64,000 nucleotides of DNA, from positions 67,975 through 131,974 of the forward strand of contig NW_003546470.1 of assembly GCF_000090795.2 (NCBI RefSeq), read 5' to 3'. This DNA is from Amphimedon queenslandica. Lineage: Eukaryota; Porifera; Demospongiae; Haplosclerida; Niphatidae. Position 1 is the stretch's first letter; every line of letters begins with the position of its first letter. Both the position numbers and the translations under genes were made by a program. This document shows, one piece after another, positions 23,901-34,948 of this stretch. Under the pieces are notes generated by a model, which saw only the letters and a list, made by a program, of their open reading frames with translations, did no database searches and had not been told where the DNA came from.

Positions 23901-26900
23901 CAAAAATTTTGTACTTTGTGCCACGTGTATGCAAAGGGCACTATTCGTCAAATTAAAACTCGCCAACCGGGGAAATTTACTGTTTTCATCAAATTTTTTA
24001 CTCGTCAATAAATCCCGCTATATGGTATTACCCTGCCCGGCCACCTGTTCACAAAACAAACGATGAATCTAATTGCAATGGCCTCATATATTTATCAATT
24101 ATAAAAGCTGTTACTTACTGAAGATGATGAGTCTGGACTAAGTAGAATAGCAAAATGTGTTAAATGGTCACAGTTACATTCCAATATAGAACCGTCTTTA
24201 TTAGAAGTATTACATCCATTTGTGTCCCATTCACCAGTCACCGAAGAATTATCTGAACTGAAAACAAGCATTATGTTCATCATGCTATTGATAATGTATA
24301 CAATAATGGTACTTTTAATGGTCCAGACTTAATTAACAAGTTTAGTTTAATTGAATATGTGTCGTAATTTATTCACAACAGCGACAACGCATCAAAGCTC
24401 AAAATTAATTTTAAAGCCAATGTTTTCAAAAATTATGTTACTAAGTACGTGTACATGTAAATAGGCAAAACTCACGAATTTCTAATTTTCCAATACGCAC
24501 ATATAAGGTTACGAATTTCCACCTGCTAAGATTTAGTTAAAAAATTTCAAAAACAATATCAAATTACTGGTGATGATGAGAGATTGAAAGTAATATTAAC
24601 AGACTCCGATAAATTTACAAAGTTACATCCTTTACAATCAGTTGTAGCAGATACAACATCAGAAATCAATTGTAGTGAAGAGCTATTTGGTTCAAGTACT
24701 GATGACAAGTCCTGAAGAATGTATGATGCTACTCTAACAGGCAAAGTACTAAATATCTCGGGTGGTAAAGTAATAGAATTTCCATCAAAAGATATTCCTA
24801 CAACTCTATCAGCTTTGATAATTTTTCGACTTTTCATTTCTATTTTAAGATATACTATATAACAATGTACCTTTTAAATGTAACATACTTATAGTTTCAG
24901 AGAGGATAACACTATTATTGGAATCTAATTTCAGTGCTAGTTCATCAAGTATTAGCAACAAACGAGTACCAGCAATTCTCCTCTGCTCCTATATTGATAC
25001 ATACATGTAGTTTGTTATTGCTACTGAGTAATGCTACAAACCTTATTATTTGAAATGTTCTTCATTCTAATTATTGATTCAGATATACCAATTACTTGCT
25101 ACAAAAAGTATTAACAAGAATTAATAATCAGTAACACATGCACACAGATGTACCTCTGTGTGCTCTTCAGTCACATTTTCCACTGATGTTACTATCATGT
25201 TAAGTAAAACTACTGCCTCCCTACTTGAAAAAGCCTCTCTTGTTTCATTCAAAATACTCAGGGCCAAGTTAGGGTCTTGTTTAATCTAAGATCAATCAGC
25301 ATTAACATCAATTGGAACGATACTAACCTCCTGTGAAATCCTGTTAAAATCTTCACTAGTGTGACATATGATTTCTTCCCACACTCCATCTCTATTGCAA
25401 AATCTATTGGCTGATAGGACATATAAATCAGTTTCAATACAATTACACATTGAGCATTACCATTAATTATTCCATTATGACAAAAGCCACTGACATTTTG
25501 ATTGGCAGAAGTTTTAGGCCATGTTCCATTACTTTCACAGAATAAAGGCAGTGGAGTTGAAGATGGTAAAATGCCACTAAGAGAGCTAGTTGGCTGAATA
25601 ACAGAGCGTTGAATCAACATTCTAACAAATCGTGATGCAGATGCATTTCCTTCATTCATTAGAAAAAATGCACTACTATTATCACTACTACTACTACATC
25701 CTGGATGCATTATGTTACCATTGGCATGATCCCAAAGTGGCCTGCATTAACTATAAAATGATAAGAATTTAATAACACTTACTCATTGAATCTTTGTTTA
25801 GACAAGACACTAAATTGACCAAGACTCCAAATATCAGCTCCAACAGTGTAGTTATCTTGTTCCCACATCAAATAGAAGCTATCAACATTTTTGGAAATGC
25901 AAAAAGACAATTCAGTTTTATGCGTAGAATTCGGTGAATAAATTGGCACATGATACAATGTAGTAGTATTAAAATCAGTCCAGTATTTGTTACCAACTGG
26001 TGCATAATAAGCTAATGGAGCCTCATATTGATCAGTGCTAAGTGAGAGGAGGATGGTATTGGGAAATGAATCAGTAATAGGAAGTGGTTGAGTGAAGTTG
26101 TGTAGCTGAAATAAGAAGCTAATATGTATCCTAAAAAATCAATTTAGCACATTATACAATGTAGCACATCACAGTTTACATGCAGGTGCTTTAGTACAAC
26201 TTACAAAGTCTCATCATTCGCATCACATAGGACATTTGAAGAAAATACACTTGGCAGAGTAACAATTTCAACAAGGTTTACATCAAACAATGGAGACGTA
26301 GCTGTTCTATTGGCTTCACCTTGACCATCACTAAAGAATAAACACTTCCCATTTCTGTTATCACATTCAATTGAATCATCCGACTCCCTTCCATTATAAA
26401 AGATCCAACCAGATGGATTGTTAAATGTTTCATTATAAATTACACGAGACTGCCCAAGGTATTCTATACTTACAGCGACATCATCCAATGCCCATATGTC
26501 ACAATAAAGTGACTGAGCAGTAAAGTATTGCTTCCAAATAAATGATATACTTTCTCCTTTTGTTACATTTAATGTTAAGCTATAAAAATGTGGGCCTTCC
26601 TTCTTTGACACAGTACAGGAAATATTTTGACCATCATACTCCAGCATGCATGCATCTGGGAAAATGCATTTTGATATTTTAAGATGGCTTGAGCTCATGC
26701 CATTGCAACTGTCAGTATAAAAGTGCAATGACGTAAGTGTATTCATACTGTTTTTTGAAAGTAATATCCCTTCATCAGCTGAATCCAGTGCTTGACAAAC
26801 ACAATCACAATGACAAGGATACCGAAGAGTCAGTAAAAATGAAAGAGTGCTGATAAAAGTATAATTAATTTCAAAAAATTGTATAAACTCACAGTAATAT

Positions 26901-27970
26901 GTTGTCATTATCGATTTGGCAGTCAAGAACATTTATTGGGCAAATAATATCAGGAGATATTTGACTAGCAAAAAGAAGACTAGAGTCATTATCACAGCTA
27001 GATGAATCAATGATAAACAAATTTGTCGTTGTACTCAAAGCAAGAATTTGTGTCTCAATAATCACTGGTTCATCTGTATTGGTGGCAGATACATGATTAC
27101 AAAAGAGGAAGCTGGTACTAAAAATAATATAGCCTGTGTTAATTATTATAATAGTAACAACAAACCTGACATTCATTTCATTATTGTTGAGATAAAGATA
27201 AACACGATCATCCATAACTATGTTGCATCTCTCAGCAGTTTGGGCTGGCATTTCAAGCCTATACTGCACTTGACTGACATTATCAACTGGTAAACTGATG
27301 TTTTGTCTTTTTCCATCATTGCAATAGCCTATATATAATATACATACAATCACTGAAGTGAAGTGAGAAATTATCGATTTTAGGCCAGCGTAGGTACACT
27401 GATGTATTTGTAATGCTACCAGGCTACCTAATGGCAAAATATGGCAAGCCACTGAAGTGTCCATGTAAAGCTTTATGCTCTCTTGACTTGGCAATTAAAG
27501 GCAAAACATACATGTAACTATACATTAGTGTGTAAAGGAAAAAATTATTAAAATTGCTAATTTTAAAAAAGCCAAACTAGATCCCTCTAAATGACTGTAG
27601 GTTGGGGAATGGTCTGGCTTAGCAAGACTAGATCTTTCCGTTCCAAATGTCTAAGATAACACTGACTAATAATAAGGTCTAGCCACTAACCATTGTCACT
27701 ATATGCTAAATACCAAGGATTAAAATCAGAGCTTTGATTAATTTTGTATCTGACAGACAACTTGAAAGTATGAGCAATGCAACAGTTACTGCATCTCACT
27801 TGAAAAGAGGCGGTCCTATATCACAAAATTTTATCATACATGTAAGTTCAATGAAAAGACACTTACAAAAAACTTTGCCTTTGGGAATGACTAGATCCAG
27901 TTGCACAGAGCAACAAAAACGCTAATATTACAATTAAGAGGCTGTAATTTACAACGAGTGCTGACTTCAT
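20937..27970 (-). CDS. adhesion GPCR with jelly-roll-like, HRM-like, GAIN and 7TM parts
   Basis: A multi-exon gene. ATG at 27970 starts a signal peptide (LLIVILAFLLLCATG). The ectodomain carries two jelly-roll-like segments, each with an IWALDD or IWSLGQ motif (about 26.2-26.9 kb and 25.75-26.1 kb). Next come a hormone-receptor-like motif FCESNGTWP (about 25.5 kb) and GAIN-like exons (24.56-25.26 kb). A GPS motif follows with CNCDHLTHFAILLSPD (about 24.15 kb); cleavage is expected at HL/T. Seven-helix exons are TM1 23.57-23.67, TM2-3 23.2-23.54, TM4 about 23.1, TM5 about 22.95 and TM6-7 21.39-21.57. The tail ends at 20937. The junction after the first exon is not resolved, so one small exon may be missing. 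Ligand and G protein are unknown. The 3' half is duplicated and decayed at 8-9.8 kb. Confidence 0.85.
22067..22308. mobile_element. MITE in a GPCR intron
   Basis: The ends TAGCGTATAACGGGAAATTT and TACCGTATAATGGGAAATTT (reverse strand) are inverted repeats. The body contains a direct duplication of a ~30-base unit with AAAATAAAATCTGCCATTTT. It is absent at the matching place in copy A (about 9110), so it inserted after the duplication. Confidence 0.8.
22370..22700. repeat. dispersed repeat family 2
   Basis: AT-rich units containing phrases such as TTTGACAAAATTT, a GGCC-centred word and AAAATTCTTTTCTA. Similar units occur at about 29300-29900 and, inverted, at about 62020-62300. Confidence 0.5.
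23819..24027. mobile_element. MITE with 24-bp TIRs in a GPCR intron
   Basis: The left end TACCGTATAGTGGGATTTAT (continuing TGAC) and the complement of the right end (TACCATATAGCGGGATTTAT, continuing TGAC) match at 22 of 24 positions. The 209-bp body is non-coding. Copy A at about 9710 lacks it and shows an uninterrupted ATTAATTATTACACTACCTG site, giving an empty-site comparison. Confidence 0.9.
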
Positions 27971-28145
27971 TTCTGTCTTCCTGTAGTCTCCCTCGCTAGC
28001 AGAAGCGAGGCTAATTCTCCCCGAGTGCCGAGATGTGTTTTTCTAGGTTTTCTTGGCATAGATGATAACACTCAAACAGCAATTTTGTCATACCATTCAT
28101 ACCAATCAGAGGCGTGCCCAGCAAAATTGCAAACTTTAAAGGCTT

Positions 28146-28299
28146 CCATACACTAGGCAACATGTTGCTATACTTTTGTGGTTACTTTGATCTTGTAAGC
28201 AACATGTTGCCAGAAATAGAACAGCCTTCTATTTCTGGCAACAGTTCCTTACAAGATGTAATCACAAATGTTGCAAGCAACATGTTGCCTAGTGTATGG
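28146..28299. repeat. palindromic fold-back element, 154 bp
   Basis: The outer arms CCATACACTAGGCAACATGT (continuing TGCT) and its exact complement at 28276-28299 form a 24-bp perfect inverted repeat. The interior is itself palindromic around AGAACAGCCTTCT, and AACATGTTGC recurs four times. A short GGCT flanks both ends. Confidence 0.85.
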
Positions 28300-29299
28300 G
28301 GCTGCTATATCCATCGCTAACATTCCACATGATTCCAGCAACAGAACAACAAGCAGGCTGGGGAGCATTCCTTGATCATATATATAATACCGTCTATCTG
28401 AAATTTTTACTGTGATTTTAATTTTACTGCATTAGAATTTCGCAAAAAAATTAGACTTACCCATATAATTACATGCTATATTCAATAATACATAACACAG
28501 TATTATTTAGTAAAAATTAAATCACAGCACAAGTTTAAAACTCAAAAATTTGTACCACACTAATTTCCTGATCTACAGTATATAGGAAACTGAAAGAAAG
28601 CAGGATATTGGATTAAATTTTGGGTAAACACACTCTTCTTAATTGTATTACATTAATTTTATTTACATGTAGATCTATCTACGTGTACATAGATCTAGTT
28701 ACAATTAAATAACCTATCGGCATACACCCACACTTTTTATATGGGTTTGGTGGAAATACTTGAATTCCCAGCTTTTATCAGAACAGGAATCCATGAGGTA
28801 GTGGTGTTGATCGATTAATGAAGGGTCGTGATGAGACTCTTACCTTCACATGGTCTCAGTAAGCTTCGCCATTTGCAGTCAGACAAGTATTACTAGCTAA
28901 TTCTATTTTACAAACTTTTGTCCTGTTAAATTTAATTAAATTATAATTAACATGTATGCCTTTCACCATAATTGTTTATTAAGGTTATTTCATTATGGTA
29001 GCTACTCCCAATAATGACATTAAAATGTTTACTAGTTCATAGAAAAGATATGGGTTTTTGAGTCCTACGCCACCAATAAATTTTTAAAGGGATGATTATC
29101 ATTTTAGGGACAATTCTTCTGTTTTTGTATTCATATTGAAATAATGACACTTATTATAGTGATGGGCTGATGGCCATGAATTAGAATTAATGTTAAAAAT
29201 AGCATTTTGTAGAACTAGAAATCTTTCCACCAGCCAGATCATTACTCCTATACTTACTATAGATGGGGTACTATTATATCAAAATGCTGTCATTAATTT

Positions 29300-29900
29300 A
29301 AGATATCACCTTTTTACTGTGGTCATTGCCTCCAAAATGCTATATAACCATTTTACTACATACATCTCTTTAATTAGAAATGCTTATAGTCAGTTTTCTC
29401 TCACAGGATTTTGGCATAGTGCTCATGTAGGTTATTGTCAGTGGATTTTAAAGTTGCTCCAAACTTTGACAAAATAATGTCTACTATACAGGAAATTTTT
29501 CAAAAATTGCTAGGAGAGAATTTTCCATTTTTATAATTTTCTTAATACACACATGGCATGCATATGTTTTTTACTTTATAAAATTTTGAGCTGACTCCAA
29601 TCAAAATACAAGTTTTTTAAATACTCAAAGTCATGCAAAAATTCCTGTATAAAAATACTATATAATAGTACAGTGTCTTTGACCAAATTTCGTCAAAAAT
29701 GACTAGGAGAATATTCTGTATTTTATAATATTTTCTGATAAATATACATGTACTTGTGATATGTAACAAGTTCGAGCTGATTCCAATCAAAATTGGATTT
29801 TTTTTACAGATTTTTAAGGTTACTAAAAATCAGACAAAAGTCCTTGTACATAGTACCCAAATTTTTCCAAAAATAACTACGAGAGAATTCTTTATTTTAT
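29300..29900. repeat. dispersed repeat family 2
   Basis: Three or four diverged units share the pattern of a CCAATCAAAAT-like word, a run of T, GTCAAA or GACAAA, and AGGAGAGAATTTTCCATTTT. They match the units at 22.4 kb and 62.1 kb. Confidence 0.5.
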
Positions 29901-30442
29901 AATACTGTATAGTGGATTTTTTGTAGGCTTCACATTTTGTGGTTTGTTCAGCTAGTGGGACAATTTGTGGCTTCAATTTTCGTGGTTGACTTGACAGTTT
30001 ACATGGCTTTAGACAATTACACTAGAACTGTTACAGGAAACAATGTCGACACTATAGGCACTTTATATGGCAATGTTTTAAGGCTTGGAATATTACAAAA
30101 TGTTCTCATCCGTTTAAGGTGGCTACAGTGCAGTGGTACGTTACCTATCACACAACTTACAGTAAGATCAATTCTACCAGCTGCTCTGTTCTCCAAATGC
30201 ATGTCTCACTGACTTGCCTGTCATTTCAATCATGTGATCAACATGCTCTTGACATCACACTGTAAGAGAAGAGAGAGGGAAAAAGAGGGAAAAGAAGGAC
30301 AGAGAAAGAGACTGCAGGCTTAATACATGAATGCATCTAAAGCGCTATAATAGCTCTAGTCTGAGAGCAACCCCTTATTACTCAGAATCTTATAATATTC
30401 CAATTTTAGCAATTTATCATAAAAATCTAACAAATTCTGTGG

Positions 30443-33400
30443 CTATTGTGGATTGTGATAAACACTCCAAAGTTTTGGCAGATATTGTGGCTGCATTGAG
30501 TCTAGAAAATGTTGACGCCATCTTTGTTGAAACTCTACCAAGTCTTCTCTTTCCTTTACTGCCTTTACTACCAGCTCACCATGTGAAACATAATTGGGAT
30601 TGTGCAATCTAGTTTATACAAAAAACAAATATTATGAACATGCAATATGTAGATATGGTATCATTAACCTTGTTTCTATTTTCAGAAGCTCCTCTATCAT
30701 ATCATCAGTCACTTCATCTTTTTCACAGTTAAAATGTTTAGCTAAAGTTTCTGTTATATCTTCTCTCCTCTTCTTTGGTAACGTTTCTTTGTGTCCTTTT
30801 AAAGCACGGGCTAAACTTCGGAGTTTAACTTTTTCTGGGTCTTCGTGAAACTTCTGAGTACTAGCTTCCAGTGGTGCTGAATATTCTAATGCTATTTGTT
30901 GTTTTATTATGCTGTCATGATGAGTCGATAACTGATGGCAGGTCACACACAAGAGAAGAACATCATGTGACAGATGCTCCTTCATCTTAGGAGGAAAAAA
31001 TCTAAAAAAAAATAAAAAAAACAAAACCTTAATGACTCCCAAAGTCACTGTGTTGGCCATTATTTTACTTTCTGTATTCATGAGGCACTACATTTTTCCT
31101 GATGTAGCTGTCCTTTCTTCCACAAACCACACAAATATTTTCTTTCTCTGTCAAGTAGTATTCTCTGTCTTTCTTTGGCTTCCCTGATGGCTCAAACAAC
31201 AATTGCAATACAGGAGGATCTTCACTCACAAGTACTATTATAATATAAATTAACTGTATGGTTTAGACTGTGATGTAATGATAACATTACCTCCAAGCTC
31301 TTTACTGAGATACCATTCAACTTTCCTTTTATCAACAGTAGATAGTAGTGTTCCATCAGGAGCTATTAGCTGGCAATTGTAATAAAGTGGGCTCTGCCTT
31401 ATACTGTAAGCAGCTGTACGACCACTGGCTTGTGGCTTCTGAGGTTGGGAATTATTCCTAATGTTATAATTGACATCAATGATGCCTTGACACAATGAGA
31501 ATACACAAGATTTCTCCTCTTCACTGATTGTGTCACTCTTCATTGTCTGGCATGAATCACTTTTTGTTCTCCTTTTCTTATGCTCTGCTAGTTTGCTAAG
31601 TATAATCAATCCAGCAATAGCATCTCTAGCAGCATATAGAATCTGATCATCACTGAGGACATCACGTTCCCAATTGCTACAAGTTATTTCTTTCGATTTA
31701 GTTAAGACACTATCAGTCAGTTGTTCTAACAATCCTCCTAAGCCATTATTTCGCCTACAAATACATATTAATAATAATGTTTGAAGTTTTGCTCATACAT
31801 GTACCTTATACCACATCTAAAAGCAACGTTCCTTAAATCAATGCAACTAACAGTGAGAGTCCCAGACCATTCACAGAGTCTAGTCACATCATTCATAATT
31901 CCAACTCCAAATTTAAAAGAACTATAAAAAGAAATTAATTTATTTGTAATTAATTCAGTTTTAAAATGGTCATAAATTAAAAAAACTAATTTGTCCAAAT
32001 CCACTCAAACTTTCTACATAGCCAAAAGGCAACAATATGTATCAGAAAATGTAATAAAAATTTGGTGGGATTTCGGAGTCATTTTTGAAAAAACCATAGG
32101 TTATAGCCTTAGTTTTTTTTTCAAAATTTGCTACTTTTTAAAAATTGGTCATAACTCTAGAATTTGAGCTTGGAATTGGCTCAAACTTTCTACATAGCAT
32201 AAGGACATCAATATGCATCAGAAAATGTAATAAAAATTTGGCATGATTTTTGAGCCATTTTTGAAAAAAAAACCATGGCCTTGGGTATTTTTAGAATTTT
32301 GAAATTTTCTTAAAATGGCCATTACTCAAAAAATTGAAGTTGAAATTACCTTAAACTTTCTACACAGCATAAGGACATCAATATGTATCAGAAAATGTAA
32401 AAAAAATTTGGGATCATTTTGGAGCCATTTTTTGGTACAAATCATGGGCATATAGCCTTGGGTATTTTTAAAATTTTGGCATTTTCTTAAAATGGCCGTA
32501 ACTTAAAAAATTCAAGTTGGAATCACCTCAAACTTGCTACACAGCATAAGGACATTAATATGTATCAGAAAATGTAATAAAAATTTGGGGTGATTTCGGA
32601 GCCATTTTTTGGGAAAAACCATGGGCTATAGCCTTGGGTAATTTTCAGAATTTTGGCATTTTCTTAAAATGGCCGCAACTTAAAAAATTCAAGTCGGAAT
32701 CACTTCAAACTTTCTACACAGCATAAGGACATCAATATGTATCAGAAAATGTAATAAAAATTTGGGGTCATTTTGGAGCCATTTTTTTGGTACAAACCAT
32801 GGGCGTATAGCCTTGGGTATTTTTAGAATTTTGGCATTTTCTTAAAATGGCGATAAATTAAAAAATTCAAGTTGGAATCACCTCAAACTTGCTACACAGT
32901 ATTAGGAGTTCAATATGTATCAGAAAATGTAATAAAAATTTGGGGTGATGTCGGAGTCATTTTTTGAAAAAAAACCATGGGCTATAGCCTTGGGTATTTT
33001 TCAGAATTTTGGCATTTTCTTAAAATGGCCGTAACTTAAAAAATTTAAGTCGGAATCACCTCAAACTTGCTACACAGCATAAGGACATCAATATGCATCA
33101 GAAAATGTAATAAAAATTTGGGGTGATTTCGGAGCCATTTTTTAGAAAAAACCATGGGCTATATATAACCTTGGTTATTTTTCAGAATTTTGACGTTTTC
33201 TTAAAATGGCAGCAACTTGAAAAATTGAAGTCGGAATCACTTCAAACCTGCTACACAGCATAAGGACATCATTATGTATCAGAAAATGTTATAAAAGTTT
33301 GGGGTCATTTTGGAGCCATTTTTTGGCAAAAACCACGTGTTATAGCCTTGGATAATTTTCAGAATTTTGGCATTTTCTTAAAATGGCTGTAACTTTCAAG

Positions 33401-34660
33401 GGCTATAATTATAGCCTTTGCTTTTTTGGCTCAATTTAAAAAGTACTCATAACTAAAAAATTTTTTGTCGGAATTGGCTCAAACTTTCTATATAGTATAA
33501 CAACACAAATCAAGTATAAAAATGTAATCAATAATTTGGGTGATTTGGACCCATTTTTGAAAAAAACCATATAGCCTTTGCTTTAAAAAAAAATTAGCTC
33601 AATTTAATAAGTGCTCATACATGTATTGTAACTCAAACATTCCTCGTCAGAATTGGCTCAAACTTTCTACAAAGCATAAGGACATCAATTAGTATCAGAA
33701 AATGTAATAAATAATTTTAGATGATCTTAGATCCATTTTTAGAAAAATTGTAGTTTACATAGTCTTTCCTTTTTATCAAAGTTTGGCTTGTTTTTAAAAT
33801 GGTAATAACTCAAAAAGTATCTGTTGAAATCAACTAAAACTTTGTACACAGCATAAGGACATCAATATGTATTAGGAAAAATAATAAAATTTTGAGTGAT
33901 TTTTGAGCCATTTTTGAAAAAACCATGAAATAACCTTTGCTTTTAAAAATTGGCTGAATTAAAAAGTGCTCATAACTTCAAAATTTCTTGTCAGAATGCG
34001 CTCTTTCTACATAGTATAGGACACTAATATGTATAGGAAAATTTAATAAAATTTTGAATGAGTTTGGACCCATTTTTTGAAAAAAAAACAATGGGCTATA
34101 GCTTTTGCTTTATTCTAAAATAATATTTGCTAATTTTAAAATGATCATAGCTTGAAAAATATTTGTCGGAAACAGTTCAAAATTTCTACATAGTATAAGG
34201 GGAGCAATATGTATCAGAAAATGTAATAAAAATTTGAGGGTAATTTTGGAGCCATTAAAAAAATAACATGTACAATTGTACATAACTTAATTACATACCT
34301 TTTATCAGTCAATATCTTCTGTAAACTTTCTGTTAACCTTCCAATTTTAGACAATCGGACTAAAGCACATTCCTTATTAGGAAATGCTAACTGGAGTAAT
34401 GCCACAGGATAATAAGAGCTCTCATTATTCCTTTGATTATCACTGACCCATTCACAATCAAACCCAATAAAAGTGGTGGTATCTTGCAATCTCTTAAAGT
34501 AAGCCTCACATTGTTCTGCTGTATCTATGACTGACACTTTGTAGTCACTAATGTCAAGCACAGGGCGAGGTACAGGGCTTGGTACAATGGCCTTAGAATT
34601 CCTACATCTCCTCCAGTACAAGGTTAATAAGGTCGCTAGTGCTAGGCCTATAGATTGCAT
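30443..34660 (-). CDS. EXD2: EXD2 3'-5' exonuclease
   Basis: EXD2 is a DEDD-type 3'-5' exonuclease linked in animals to mitochondrial and DNA-repair functions. Six exons (34660-34299, 31921-31805, 31754-31291, 31234-31069, 31001-30669, 30608-30443) join in frame to 535 residues. The N-terminal hydrophobic segment MQSIGLALATLLTLYW followed by RRCR fits the known membrane anchor. ExoI is FIGFDCEWV (D68, E70), ExoII is the GVGIMNDVTRL region and ExoIII is SDDQILYAARDA. The C-terminal half carries CVVCG...VPHEYR and LSHDVLLLCVTCH, the zinc/HNH-like part of EXD2, and ends HFLDSMQPQYLPKLWSVYHN. The first intron (2.4 kb) is packed with satellite. All catalytic residues appear intact. Confidence 0.93.
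31930..34260. repeat. ~180-bp satellite array, about 13 units
   Basis: Units of about 160-190 bp, each containing AGCATAAGGACATCAATATG, ATCAGAAAATGTAATAAAAA and a GGAGCCATTTTT block, are arranged head to tail. They fill EXD2 intron 1 from just past exon 2 to just before exon 1. Divergence grows toward 33.4-34.2 kb. The same unit occurs at 48.65-49.1 kb and 57.0-57.65 kb in the same orientation. Confidence 0.92.
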
Positions 34661-34948
34661 TACATAGTGAGAGGAAGAAGTGGCTACTTACCCTCGTACT
34701 TACCTGAAGAAGATATTACAAAAGATATAAACCCAGCTCGTAGAAACCACTTCATTTTAGTGTCCAACCAGCAACAGCCACACCTTTTAATAATCTGGTG
34801 TGTCAGTGCATTCCACAATCACATCTAAAGGCCTTGAGGGTAAATGTGCTGATATCATAATAAATTGTTGTGCATAAGCATACAAGTGAATTTTTATTGT
34901 AGCAAACAGCAAAAAAGCAATGCAAAATTTAGTTCACTTGACTATAGT

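Larger units (their letters stand above)
19860..24150. repeat. segmental duplication, copy B
   Basis: This is the longer direct copy of 7090-9835. It retains the GPCR reading frames and contains two inverted-repeat insertions (22067-22308 and 23819-24027) at places where copy A is uninterrupted. Confidence 0.85.
27971..30442. other. intergenic region with repeats
   Basis: No gene is recognised. It holds the perfect fold-back element at 28146-28299 and family-2 repeat units at about 29300-29900. At about 29908 there is a lone TACTGTATAGTGGATTTTT end that may be half of a TACCGTAT-type element. The part near 30250-30440 would hold the EXD2 3' UTR. Confidence 0.5.

Noticed and set aside
28114-28320. 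68-codon plus-strand frame
   Set aside because: It is produced by the palindromic element at 28146-28299.
30331-30848. Plus-strand open frames as genes
   Set aside because: They are antisense to the last two EXD2 exons on the minus strand, whose conserved sequence is clear.
31930-34260. CRISPR-like direct repeat array
   Set aside because: The units are ~180 bp, diverge along their whole length, have no unique spacers and sit in a eukaryotic intron; it is a satellite.
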